The notes beneath the pieces are model-generated. The model made no database searches. It was not told where the DNA came from and saw nothing but the letters and a program-made list of their open reading frames with translations. Below are positions 16,958 to 25,455 of a stretch of DNA of 37,144 nucleotides, one piece after another (position 1 is the first letter of the stretch; the number at the start of each line of letters is the position of its first letter). A program made the translations under genes and the position numbers. The stretch comes from Planctomycetaceae bacterium (lineage in GTDB: Bacteria; Planctomycetota; Planctomycetia; Pirellulales; Pirellulaceae). Location of the stretch: contig PAQH01000150.1 of the NCBI GenBank assembly GCA_002709225.1, forward strand, positions 1 to 37,144, in the 5' to 3' direction.

Positions 16958-17164
16958 ATGCCGAAACAAAAAACCCATAAGGGAACCAAGAAACGGTTCC
17001 GATTGACGGCTAAGGGAAAAGCGAAACATCGTTCCAGCGGTACCAGTCATCGCAACTCGCGTGTATCGCAGAAACGAACTCGCAACTTGCGCGGTGGTGA
17101 TGCGACGGTAGACAGCTGTATGGAAAAGCAAATCCATGTGGCTTTGAACGGACGTAGTTATTGA
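16958..17164 (+). CDS. rpmI: 50S ribosomal protein L35
   Basis: The start at 16958 is fixed by the family N-terminus MPKQKTHKGTKKRFRLT and AAGG at 16945-16948; the frame is open upstream but that part is not L35. The 68-residue protein has the typical Lys/Arg-rich L35 pattern (KGKAKHRSSGTSHRNSRVSQKRTRNLRG). It binds 23S rRNA in the large subunit. It is followed by rplT, as usual; infC, the common upstream partner, is not here. Confidence 0.97.
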   Translation: MPKQKTHKGTKKRFRLTAKGKAKHRSSGTSHRNSRVSQKRTRNLRGGDATVDSCMEKQIHVALNGRSY

Positions 17165-17259
17165 GGAGAGAAGCACGCGGTGGGCGGTAACCTTCCGGTA
17201 TCTCCGGCAAGGGCCTGAGTGCGTAAATTGTCGCGTTATCATTGAGTCAGGGTTATTTC

Positions 17260-17616
17260 ATGAGAACAACCAAAGGTGCGGCACGGAACAAGGCAAAGAA
17301 GCGATTGCGCCAACGTACGCGTGGTTATCGCGGCGGGCGTGGCTCGATGCTGCGGACCATGAAAGAGACTCTGGTGCGGGCTGGTCAGTACGCATACCGC
17401 GACCGACGGACGCGCAAGAGACAATTTCGCCGTCTTTGGATTATCCGGATCAATGCGGCTACTAGACAGCATGGTTTGCGTTACAGCGAATTCATGCACG
17501 GTCTCGCCAAGGCTGGTGTTGAGCTTGACCGCAAGACCTTGTCGGAAATGGCGGTGCGCGATCCCGATAGCTTTGAAGCGATCGTACAACAGGTCAAGGA
17601 AACGCTGGCCGCCTGA
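17260..17616 (+). CDS. rplT: 50S ribosomal protein L20
   Basis: The ATG at 17260 ([10 protein letters not shown]) gives 118 residues, the normal L20 length. Characteristic segments are [44 protein letters not shown] and [23 protein letters not shown]20 is an early assembly protein of the 50S subunit, and in enterobacteria represses its own operon by binding the mRNA; no matching pseudoknot was looked for here. CAGGG precedes the start. It is 95 bases downstream of rpmI. Confidence 0.98.
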   Translation: MRTTKGAARNKAKKRLRQRTRGYRGGRGSMLRTMKETLVRAGQYAYRDRRTRKRQFRRLWIIRINAATRQHGLRYSEFMHGLAKAGVELDRKTLSEMAVRDPDSFEAIVQQVKETLAA

Positions 17617-17640
17617 GTTGTAATGGCTCGTGATCTTGCA

Positions 17641-17670
17641 CAGGAGAGACGGGACCACCTGTCTCTCCTG
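17641..17670 (+). promoter_or_regulatory. Perfect 10-bp hairpin between rplT and pheS
   Basis: CAGGAGAGAC (17641-17650) and GTCTCTCCTG (17661-17670) pair perfectly around a 10-base loop, 24 bases before the pheS ATG. There is no T run of the usual kind after it (ATTCTATTTAAT), so it may be a weak terminator, an mRNA processing or stability element, or an attenuator. The T-box or Phe-leader features were not seen. Confidence 0.5.
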
Positions 17671-17693
17671 ATTCTATTTAATAAGTCTTCGCC

Positions 17694-18722
17694 ATGGCAG
17701 AGCTTACCTTTCTTGAACAACTTGATGTCTTGGCCGAGGCTGCCGACAGCACGTTTGAGGCGGTGCGCACGCCCGAGGCGTTAGAAGAAGCGCGAATTGA
17801 GTTTCTGGGTGCCAAGAAGGGCAAGTTGAAATCAATCCAGAAGCAAATGGGGCAGGTAGAGAAGGCTGATCGCCCCGCTGCCGGTAAACGCTTCAACGAA
17901 ATCAAGCAGGCGATTGAGGCGCAGCTCGAACGGGCAATTCTACGTGTGCAAACGCTCGATGCCTCCGATAGCGACGTTCCGTCGGGTGAGATCTTTGATC
18001 CGTCGCTTCCGGGTAACGCGTGTCGTCTGGGACACCTGCATCCGATTACCCAGACGATCGAAGAACTGAAAGACATTATGGGGCGATTGGGTTTTACAGT
18101 TGCGGATGGGCCGGAAGTTGAAGGTGAGTGGTATAACTTTGAAGCGCTGAATATCGCCGAGTCACATCCCGCCCGTGACCCACTCGACAACTTTTATCTG
18201 GCAACAGCAAACTCGAATAGTGGTCTGCCTCGTTTGTTGCGCAGCCAAACAAGTACGGTGCAGATTCGCGTTATGGAATCCACGCCACCGCCCGTACGTA
18301 TTATTTCGCTTGGCCGTGTGTATCGGCCCGACACCGCAGATGCGACGCACTACCCAATGTTTCATCAAATGGAAGGTTTGCTGATTGATCACCAAGTAAC
18401 CATGGCAGACCTGAAGAGTGTGTTAAGGCTATTTGCGACGAGTTATTTGGGATCAGAGGTACACATTCGCTTTCGTCCATCATTTTTTCCGTTTACGGAA
18501 CCCAGCGTGGAAGCGGATTTTCGCTGGCATGATGAGTGGATTGAGTTTGGTGGTGCTGGAATGGTTGATCCGAATGTGTTGGAGGCGGTCGGTTACGATC
18601 CGGAACAGGTGACTGGCTTTGCATTTGGACTTGGTATTGAACGGTTGTGCATGCGCCGCCACGCGATCAACGATATTCGTGAGTTGTATCGAAACGACGT
18701 CCGTTTTCTTCAACAGTTTTAG
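17694..18722 (+). CDS. pheS: Phenylalanine-tRNA ligase alpha subunit
   Basis: The 342-residue protein has an N-terminal coiled-coil (~1-90) followed by a class II aminoacyl-tRNA synthetase core. [63 protein letters not shown] (motif 2 region), [17 protein letters not shown] and motif 3 [21 protein letters not shown] are all present. It pairs with PheT (18791-20836) as an alpha2-beta2 enzyme. No strong SD is visible before ATG 17694, and the hairpin at 17641-17670 lies immediately upstream. Confidence 0.98.
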   Translation: MAELTFLEQLDVLAEAADSTFEAVRTPEALEEARIEFLGAKKGKLKSIQKQMGQVEKADRPAAGKRFNEIKQAIEAQLERAILRVQTLDASDSDVPSGEIFDPSLPGNACRLGHLHPITQTIEELKDIMGRLGFTVADGPEVEGEWYNFEALNIAESHPARDPLDNFYLATANSNSGLPRLLRSQTSTVQIRVMESTPPPVRIISLGRVYRPDTADATHYPMFHQMEGLLIDHQVTMADLKSVLRLFATSYLGSEVHIRFRPSFFPFTEPSVEADFRWHDEWIEFGGAGMVDPNVLEAVGYDPEQVTGFAFGLGIERLCMRRHAINDIRELYRNDVRFLQQF

Positions 18723-18790
18723 GCTATGGGCACGGTTGCTGCTTGCCCGGCAGCAATGTCGTGTTCGGCTTTTGTAGGTCGACGATTGCC

Positions 18791-20836
18791 ATGCTTGTAT
18801 CGTGGAATTGGCTCAAAGAATACGTGTCACTCGATATGCCGCTTTCGGAACTGGAAGAGCGGCTTGCTATGTCTGGTCTCAATCACGAAGGGACACAGCA
18901 GATTGGAGAGGACCTGGCAATCGATCTGGAAGTGACGAGCAATCGTCCGGATTGCCTGGGGCACATGGGTGTGGCCAGAGAGATTTCCGTCCTCTGGGAG
19001 TGTGATCTACAGTTTCCTGGTTTACGTACATCTGCCGGAAGTGCGACGAATTGTGAGATCCCGGTGAGGATCGAAGCTCCCAAGTTGTGTTCACATTACA
19101 CGGCTCGCGTCATTCGAGGCGTCCAGGTAGCAGCGAGTCCTCAGTGGATGTCTGAGCGTTTGAGCACGATTGGACTTGCGTCAGTAAATAACGTAGTGGA
19201 TGCGACCAACTATGTGCTGATGGAGTCGGGGCAGCCACTACATGCCTTTGACCTGGGGCAATTAGAGGGTCCTGAGATTGTTGTACGCGAACCATTTAAG
19301 GATGAAACGTTTGAAGCCATCGACCACCGTACCTATCAACTCAAGCCCGGAATGTGTGTGATTGGTGACGCAGCCCGCGCGGTTGCTCTGGGTGGCGTCA
19401 TGGGCGGCGCCGCTACGGAAGTGTCCGCTACGACCACTGACGTTCTTATCGAGGCTGCTGATTTTGCGCCGTTACCAGTTCGAAATGCAGCACGCCGCTT
19501 GAACTTGCACAGCCCCGCATCCTATCGGTTTGAACGCGGGGTCGACCCCGCTGGTATTGATTGGGCTAGTCGTCGTTGCTGTGATCTGATTCTGGACTTG
19601 GCGGGTGGCACTCTACTCGAGGGTTGCGCTCGGGCCGGCGGGAGCGAATCGGAGCGGCCCCCTCTCGTGCTGCGGTTCTCTCAATTGAAACGCATTCTGG
19701 GGATCGAGGTTTCCAGAGAAGAGGTTCGTAGGATACTGTCGGCGCTTGGTTGTCGCGAGACAAAATGTGATGAGCAGGCGACGCATGTTGCTGCACCCAG
19801 TTGGCGTCGTGACCTGACTCGTGAAATTGACCTGGTAGAAGAGGTGGCCCGGATCCATGGTTACGACCAGATCCCGGAAGATGTAGGCGTGCCTATGGCG
19901 CCGTCTCATCGCAGTGACGCTGATCGTGTTGTTGCGACTGTCCGTCGCGTTTTGACTTCCGCCGGCATCGATGAAGCCATGACTTGCAGCCTGGTTCCGC
20001 TCGCCTGGTGCCAGCAATGTCCCGTGTGGGCGGATACGGCCCCGCTGCTCAGTGAGATGCCTATGAAAGGTGTTCTCGCGGAGGCGACTCAGAAGAAATT
20101 TGGTCCGGCCGAGTATTTGAGACAGTCTTTGATTCCCAGTTTGTTAGAGTCCCGGAGATATAACGAGGCTGTAGCCAACCCCGGCATCGAGCTTTTTGAG
20201 ATTGCGAGAGTTTACCTGCCTCAGCAAGATGGACAGCTGGTGGAACAGTCAGTAATTGCGATTACAAGTGGACGGGATTTCTCGGATGTAAAGGGGGTCA
20301 TTGAATCAGTTCTTGCCGTGCTCGATCCATCGGCGGAACTGGAAGTCGCGGATGCAACGCTACCGTTCTTGTCAGCTTCAGGAGCCGCTGAGTTACGTGT
20401 TGCGGGGCGTCGACTGGGAATTCTCGGTGCGGTCTCGGAAGAGACGCGACGCGCTTTTGGACTGCGGTCGCTGTCCATTGTCGCTGAGTTGAGTCTAGAA
20501 GTCCTGGAAGAGTTGGCTGAACTCGTGCCACAGCACTCTCCGCTCAGCCAGTTCCCGGCGATTACACGCGACCTGAATCTCGTAGTTGATGAGGCGGTAC
20601 GGTGGGAGCAACTAGCTAAGAGTGTGCGCCGTTCCGCGGGCTCTTTGCTCGAAGAGCTGCAGTTCCAGAGTGTTTATCGTGATCCGCAACGTGACGGCCA
20701 AGGCAAGAAGAGGATGATCTTCTCGATGCGGCTGCGATCATCAGATCGAACGTTAACAGGCGACGAAGCAGATCACCTACGCACAGAAGTGGTTAAATCC
20801 TGTTGCGACAATCACGGCGCGGAACTGTTGGGGTAA
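18791..20836 (+). CDS. pheT: Phenylalanine-tRNA ligase beta subunit, short form without EMAP domain
   Basis: The ATG at 18791 (MLVSWNWLKEYV) matches the family N-terminus and gives 681 residues, about 100 fewer than the usual ~795. The sequence passes from SGLNHEGTQQIG directly to LEVTSNRPDCLGHMGVAREI, so the OB-fold EMAP/tRNA-binding domain normally inserted at ~39-150 is missing. The B3/B4 editing domain (VNNVVDATNYVLMESGQPLHAFD, SYRFERGVDPAG), the B5 domain, the catalytic-like core and the C-terminal ferredoxin-fold anticodon-binding domain (FPAITRDLNLVVDE to the end) are present. A clean domain deletion, not a frameshift, since the frame is continuous. It forms the heterotetramer with PheS. 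Confidence 0.96.
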   Translation: MLVSWNWLKEYVSLDMPLSELEERLAMSGLNHEGTQQIGEDLAIDLEVTSNRPDCLGHMGVAREISVLWECDLQFPGLRTSAGSATNCEIPVRIEAPKLCSHYTARVIRGVQVAASPQWMSERLSTIGLASVNNVVDATNYVLMESGQPLHAFDLGQLEGPEIVVREPFKDETFEAIDHRTYQLKPGMCVIGDAARAVALGGVMGGAATEVSATTTDVLIEAADFAPLPVRNAARRLNLHSPASYRFERGVDPAGIDWASRRCCDLILDLAGGTLLEGCARAGGSESERPPLVLRFSQLKRILGIEVSREEVRRILSALGCRETKCDEQATHVAAPSWRRDLTREIDLVEEVARIHGYDQIPEDVGVPMAPSHRSDADRVVATVRRVLTSAGIDEAMTCSLVPLAWCQQCPVWADTAPLLSEMPMKGVLAEATQKKFGPAEYLRQSLIPSLLESRRYNEAVANPGIELFEIARVYLPQQDGQLVEQSVIAITSGRDFSDVKGVIESVLAVLDPSAELEVADATLPFLSASGAAELRVAGRRLGILGAVSEETRRAFGLRSLSIVAELSLEVLEELAELVPQHSPLSQFPAITRDLNLVVDEAVRWEQLAKSVRRSAGSLLEELQFQSVYRDPQRDGQGKKRMIFSMRLRSSDRTLTGDEADHLRTEVVKSCCDNHGAELLG

Positions 20837-20933
20837 CGCACAACCAGCGGGCGAAAAACTGTTTTTCTTGCTAGGCATTTCGGTGTGGTCCGAACGTCCG
20901 CGGGCGCTGCCTGCAAGCGAGTTTGACCGCAAC

Positions 20934-21455
20934 TCAGTCCCAGTTTGTCGACTCGAAGACATGGTCTGGCAAGCTGCGTTCAACGGCGATACCAAACTCG
21001 TCGAGGCTGCGTCGTTGGCCATAATTGTGCCATGGGCTAACTTCGGCCAGCTCTGGCATGATTTCAAGCAGTTGATTAATCAGCATGGTAGCCATGCGGT
21101 GTACTGCCGGACTGGGTGCGCGCTCCATTAAGGCGGCTGCAGTTTTCATCAGCCGTACCATGCGAGCACGTTCCATGACCGGTGGCGAGAGAGTTCCTTC
21201 GGGTTCGATAATCAGTTCCGAGAGGGGCACATCCAGCACACGCTGCCATTTGCGGAGATCGCTAATGCGTAGATCAGTAGTTTCCTGCTCCTGTAATCGC
21301 AGTTGTCGAATGTCGGTGCCGCTTTGACGGGCGGCCGTTCTCAGGGAAACTCCCTGTTGAAGGCGCACGGTACGAACTCGGTGAACGGACGTGGGGGGAG
21401 GTGATTCCGAGGTTGGCGAGGGTTGGCGAGATACCGCAGATGAGGACAGAACCAT
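20934..21455 (-). CDS. XRE-type helix-turn-helix regulator
   Basis: The 173-residue protein starts at ATG 21455, preceded by an ideal SD (GGAGGA, 5 bases). After a Ser/Pro-rich N-terminus, residues ~25-85 look like a Cro/cI-type HTH: VRTVRLQQGVSLRTAARQSG, then QEQETTDLRISDLRKWQRVLDVPLSELI, the usual recognition-helix and closing-helix pattern. The C-terminal half is helical with no named domain. It is convergent with pheT. Target genes are unknown. A 10-base tandem duplication (GGTTGGCGAG twice, about 21411-21430) falls in the variable N-terminal coding region. Confidence 0.7.
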   Translation of the reverse strand: MVLSSSAVSRQPSPTSESPPPTSVHRVRTVRLQQGVSLRTAARQSGTDIRQLRLQEQETTDLRISDLRKWQRVLDVPLSELIIEPEGTLSPPVMERARMVRLMKTAAALMERAPSPAVHRMATMLINQLLEIMPELAEVSPWHNYGQRRSLDEFGIAVERSLPDHVFESTNWD

Positions 21456-22111
21456 GGTATTCCTCCTTCATTTCTCGTCGCTGGTGCGTAAAAAGCCTCC
21501 CTTTGACACAACTCGGGGCCAAGAAGTTCCCTGGAACATCGCATCAATTACGAAATCCGGTCGTTTTTTTCGGTTTTCGACTCGGCAGCTCTACGATGTC
21601 TGCAGGACCGCTCCCTGATGTCATTTTTACTGTTTGTTGCCTGACAGATCGTTCTTGGCCTCAAATACTTGCCGGTAGCGGTGCGGAGGGCCTGTTTTCT
21701 TGAGAGCCACACCTGTGTTAAGCCCCTACGCAAACTACCTCAAAGTGACAATCAGATTTGTGGCTGCTACGGTTTGCCCGCGTCCAAAGTCAATGGAACG
21801 GCCGCCATGCATTGCGATTGCGGATGACTTTCGGTACATCTCGTACCCATTCGGTGGCCATATCGTGTATTGGGGTGGAGACGTTAGTTGAAACAGCAAT
21901 TGCCGGATTGCATCGACAGGTTGCAGGATTGCAGGTATACCGTCTTTGCGAACCGGGCCTGTCGCCATCCTTTGTGACGGTGAATGAGAGGGCTAGAGTT
22001 TGTGGCTTTGCCGATCACAAGTCGCACCGCACGGACGTTTGTCCGGACTGCCGACTGACAAAAGACGCGGAGCCGCGACGTTGGTGGGTTGGTGAAAGGA
22101 GGCTGCTCTCG
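21456..22111. other. Divergent intergenic region, nothing recognised
   Basis: About 655 bases separate the HTH gene (minus) from the SDR gene (plus). The SDR reading frame is open back to 21758 but the extension has no recognisable content and the strong SD at 22094-22101 fixes a later start. Other frames here give no domain pattern. It should hold promoters for both genes; no convincing motif was picked. Confidence 0.4.
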
Positions 22112-22924
22112 ATGTCGGACTGGAAAGGTAAAGTTGCCGTCGTTACCGGCGGTTCTTCTGGACTGGGATTGACGATTGCCCAGGCACTACTGAACGCTGG
22201 GGCCCAGGTGGTGCTGGCGGCCCGTGATGCACAGCGTTTGGATCAGGCTGTGCGCGAGCTGCAAGTGACTGGTGGGGAAGTGACGACCGTTCCAACGGAT
22301 GTTACGCGAGATGAAGACGTAGGGCGTCTGTTCGAGCAAGTCGAGCAGCGTTACGGCCGTTTAGATGGTCTCTTTCATTGTGCAGGTCGTTCGGTTCGTG
22401 GTAACGCGGTTGACACGACAGTCGATGAGTTTCGCGACTTGTGGGAACTTAATTTTCTCTCGGCTGTACGCTGTACTCGGGCAGCGCTGCCGTGGTTGCG
22501 CCAGGCATGTGGGAATGTTATTTACATCGGTTCCCTGGCCTCCAAGGTTGGCTCACGTTATCTGGGGGCTTATCCCGTAAGTAAATTCTCATTAGCGGCT
22601 TATGCGCAACAGTTGCGATTAGAGTTGACGGGCAGCGATGTGCATGTGCTGTTGGTCTGTCCAGGTCCGATCGCACGTCCTGACAGTGGCGAGCGTTATA
22701 CAGCGCAGACAGGCAACTTGCCGCAGCAAGCTCAGAAGCCTGGCGGTGGAGTCCGCTTGAAACGTTTAGATCCGGTTCGCGTTGCAGAGCGCATACTCAA
22801 AGCTTGTGACCAACGTCGGCCGGAGCTGGTCATTCCCTCCAAGGCGAGACTCCTGTTTGCCCTCGGGCAGCTTTGGCCATCTCTGGGGGATGCTATCTTG
22901 CGCGCGAAGACGCGGGCGAGTTAG
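22112..22924 (+). CDS. Short-chain dehydrogenase/reductase
   Basis: The ATG at 22112 follows a near-perfect SD (AAAGGAGG, 22094-22101) and gives 270 residues, the normal SDR size. TGGSSGLG (12-19) is the classical NAD(P)-binding motif, and HCAG (89-92), Asn114, Ser141, and YPVSK with Tyr154 and Lys158 complete the catalytic tetrad. VLAARD at 34-39 has Arg in the cofactor-specificity region, which suggests NADP. The C-terminal part (LVIPSKARLLFALGQLWPSLGDAIL) may associate with a membrane, as in DHRS7-type SDRs. The substrate cannot be read from sequence. It precedes the PSD1 gene with a ~180-base gap. Confidence 0.9.
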   Translation: MSDWKGKVAVVTGGSSGLGLTIAQALLNAGAQVVLAARDAQRLDQAVRELQVTGGEVTTVPTDVTRDEDVGRLFEQVEQRYGRLDGLFHCAGRSVRGNAVDTTVDEFRDLWELNFLSAVRCTRAALPWLRQACGNVIYIGSLASKVGSRYLGAYPVSKFSLAAYAQQLRLELTGSDVHVLLVCPGPIARPDSGERYTAQTGNLPQQAQKPGGGVRLKRLDPVRVAERILKACDQRRPELVIPSKARLLFALGQLWPSLGDAILRAKTRAS

Positions 22925-23100
22925 TGTTGGCCGGATTTCTTTGTGATGAACCGCCGTGGTACACACCAATGCTTGCATAGCGAATGTTGCCGGATCACGC
23001 CGCCGCGAGTCGCTGTTATCGATTCCGGACGGTTTGAGGACGTGCCAGATTACGAGGTAGACGTGTTGTGATCTGATAAGATAGAGCGGTCGTCTTGGCG

Positions 23101-25416
23101 ATGTCGTGGTCTTGGAGGTTGATATTGAGACGTTTGAGTGCGAAACAGTTTTCTTTTTCGTTGTTGCAACCTGCAGGCACTGGCCGATTTCTTCTGCGGC
23201 TGCTGGCGCTGTGGGCTACTACGCTACATGCAGCGCAGATGCCCGCTTCTGAGGTGGTAGATTACCAGCAGCAGATTCGGCCGTTGTTGGTCGCCCGGTG
23301 TATCGGTTGCCACGGGCCTCGAAAACAGCAAGCTGGTTTGCGCCTGGATGCTCCCGCAGCGTTGCGCCGGGGCGGCGATAGCGGGTCGGTTATCGTGCCT
23401 GGTGATAGCGGTCAGAGCTTGCTGCTACAGCGGGTAGTCGCCGTTGAGGCTGGGAAGCGGATGCCGCCTCGCGGTGTACCATTGAGCGTTGTGGATATAC
23501 AGCTTTTACGGGATTGGATTGACCAAGGTGCGGTGATGCCGGCGTTAGTAGCCGAAACGGAACGTCACTGGGCATTTCGCCGGCCGCGCCAGCATTCACC
23601 GCGGGCGGTCGAGGATCTCGTATGGGGCCGTAATCCGGTTGATCAATTTATCCTGGCTCGGCTTGAGGCGGAAGCGATGCGTCCTGCGCGAGACGCTTCG
23701 GTGGGGGTGCGGACACGCCGGGTTTACCTCGACTTGTTGGGGCTGTTGCCTTCTTGGCAAACGGTCAAACAGCAACAGGCGAGCCGCGATCCAGATCGAT
23801 TTGAACGCCTTGTCGATCACGTATTGGCATCGCCTCGGTATGGTGAGCGCTGGGGCCGCCATTGGCTTGATCTCGCCCGGTACGCGGATAGTACGGGTTA
23901 TGAATCGGATCGTCCTCGTGTCATCTGGATGTACCGAGATTGGGTGATCGACGCATTGAATCAGGACTTGCGGTTCGATCAATTTGTTCGGCAGCAGGTC
24001 GCCGGTGACCTCTACCCTGCAGCGACACCCAGCCAGCGTATCGCTACCGGTTTCTTCTGCAACGGCATGTATGACCCTGGCGTACGTTGGGAGCACATTA
24101 TTGACCGACTGAATACGGTTGGAACCGTATTTCTTGGTTTAACTCTAGGATGCGCCCAATGTCACGACCATAAAACGGATCCCTTGAGCCAGCATGAGTT
24201 TTATCAGCTCTATGCGTTTCTGAACGAAGCGAAGATGACGACGGTTCGTCGTGAGCATGGGAAGTTGATAGCCCATCCCCCTCCGGATTCTGCAACAACT
24301 GGTAACAAGCCGGCTGACGAAATCATGACGACAGAAGTTTTGCAACATGCGGCGCAGCCGACGCACGTATTCGTGCGAGGTGATCCTGCGCAACCGGGAA
24401 CACGTGTGGTGCCGGGTTTTCCAGCATTTCTGTGGAATCTTTCCTCGAAGGCTACGAAACAGAATCCTGACCGGTTGGATCTGGCGGATTGGTTGGTCGC
24501 TGAGCAGAATCCTTTGACGGCACGGGTGACCGTGAACCGCGTCTGGCAGAGATTATTCGGATTAGGCTTGGTCCCGACAGAAAATGATTTTGGCATGCAG
24601 ACTCCACCTCCTAGCCACCCTGCCCTACTAGATCATTTAGCGATTCAGTTGCAACGGCCGTACTGGCGCGGATTGAAATCGTTACTGCGGACACTTGTCA
24701 CATCTGCGACCTACCGCCAAGCGTCGGCTGTACACCCGCAGTTTGCCCTTCGCGACCCCGATAATCGTTGGGTCTCTCGCCAGCGGCGATTGCGACTGGA
24801 AGCAGAGGTGATCCGGGACGTTTGGTTGCAGGCGGGGACTAGGTTGTCGAGCAAGATGGGTGGCCGGAGTGTTTTTCCGGAACAGGTAGCAGGTGTGCTG
24901 GAAAATCGGGCGACACCGGCGACTTGGACGCCCAGCCAGGGAGAAGATCGATATCGACGGGGTTTGTACACCTGGGTTTGGAGACTCACACCACATCCCA
25001 TGTTGCCGTTGTTTGACGCACCCGATGGCGTTGCTGCGTGCACAAATCGGGACCGGTCAAATGTTCCCGTACAGGCCCTTTCTTTGCTAAACGATCCCGC
25101 ACTTGTTGAGTGCGCCCAATCACTTGCTCGTTCTGTGGCCCACGGTGACCGGCGTGGTGATTCGGACCGGCTTGAGTCTCTCATGCGAATTTGTTTGTCG
25201 CGGGAGGCGCACCCGATCGAAAGCAAGGTGTTGTTGCCTCTCTTACAGCAGCAACGATCGGAATTGAGGGCCGACCTGTCTTTGGCTGCTCAAATTGTCG
25301 CTCAGTCCGATGCCGAGCCGCGCTCTCAGGATGCGGTTTGGGTTGTAGAAACGGCGGCCTGGACAGTTGTCGCGCGGGTTGTGATGAACCTGGATGAATT
25401 CATTACACGGGAATAG
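23101..25416 (+). CDS. PSD1 / DUF1549 / DUF1553 planctomycete cytochrome-type protein
   Basis: The ATG at 23101 gives 771 residues with a hydrophobic export segment near 28-45. A cytochrome-c-like heme motif (CIGCHG: Cys67, Cys70, His71) opens the PSD1 domain, followed by LRLDAPAALRRGGDSG and the DUF1549 block (NPVDQFILARLEAEAMRPA, RRVYLDLLGLLP, ERWGRHWLDLARYADSTGY, TVGTVFLGLTLGCAQCHDHK). DUF1553 is seen from NPLTARVTVNRVWQRLFGLGLVPTENDFG to the end. This architecture is a hallmark of planctomycetes and some Verrucomicrobia. It is usually paired with a DUF1501 gene directly downstream, as here. The biochemical role is not established. CAQCH (second CxxCH) in the DUF1549 region could be another heme site. 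Confidence 0.95.
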   Translation: MSWSWRLILRRLSAKQFSFSLLQPAGTGRFLLRLLALWATTLHAAQMPASEVVDYQQQIRPLLVARCIGCHGPRKQQAGLRLDAPAALRRGGDSGSVIVPGDSGQSLLLQRVVAVEAGKRMPPRGVPLSVVDIQLLRDWIDQGAVMPALVAETERHWAFRRPRQHSPRAVEDLVWGRNPVDQFILARLEAEAMRPARDASVGVRTRRVYLDLLGLLPSWQTVKQQQASRDPDRFERLVDHVLASPRYGERWGRHWLDLARYADSTGYESDRPRVIWMYRDWVIDALNQDLRFDQFVRQQVAGDLYPAATPSQRIATGFFCNGMYDPGVRWEHIIDRLNTVGTVFLGLTLGCAQCHDHKTDPLSQHEFYQLYAFLNEAKMTTVRREHGKLIAHPPPDSATTGNKPADEIMTTEVLQHAAQPTHVFVRGDPAQPGTRVVPGFPAFLWNLSSKATKQNPDRLDLADWLVAEQNPLTARVTVNRVWQRLFGLGLVPTENDFGMQTPPPSHPALLDHLAIQLQRPYWRGLKSLLRTLVTSATYRQASAVHPQFALRDPDNRWVSRQRRLRLEAEVIRDVWLQAGTRLSSKMGGRSVFPEQVAGVLENRATPATWTPSQGEDRYRRGLYTWVWRLTPHPMLPLFDAPDGVAACTNRDRSNVPVQALSLLNDPALVECAQSLARSVAHGDRRGDSDRLESLMRICLSREAHPIESKVLLPLLQQQRSELRADLSLAAQIVAQSDAEPRSQDAVWVVETAAWTVVARVVMNLDEFITRE

Positions 25417-25455
25417 CGTTGGGCCTTGAGGAAAATGGGCGATTGGAGAAGCGGT

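Noticed and set aside
21758..22111. N-terminal extension of the SDR gene
   Set aside because: The strong SD and the family's N-terminus indicate the start at 22112; upstream codons have no domain signature.
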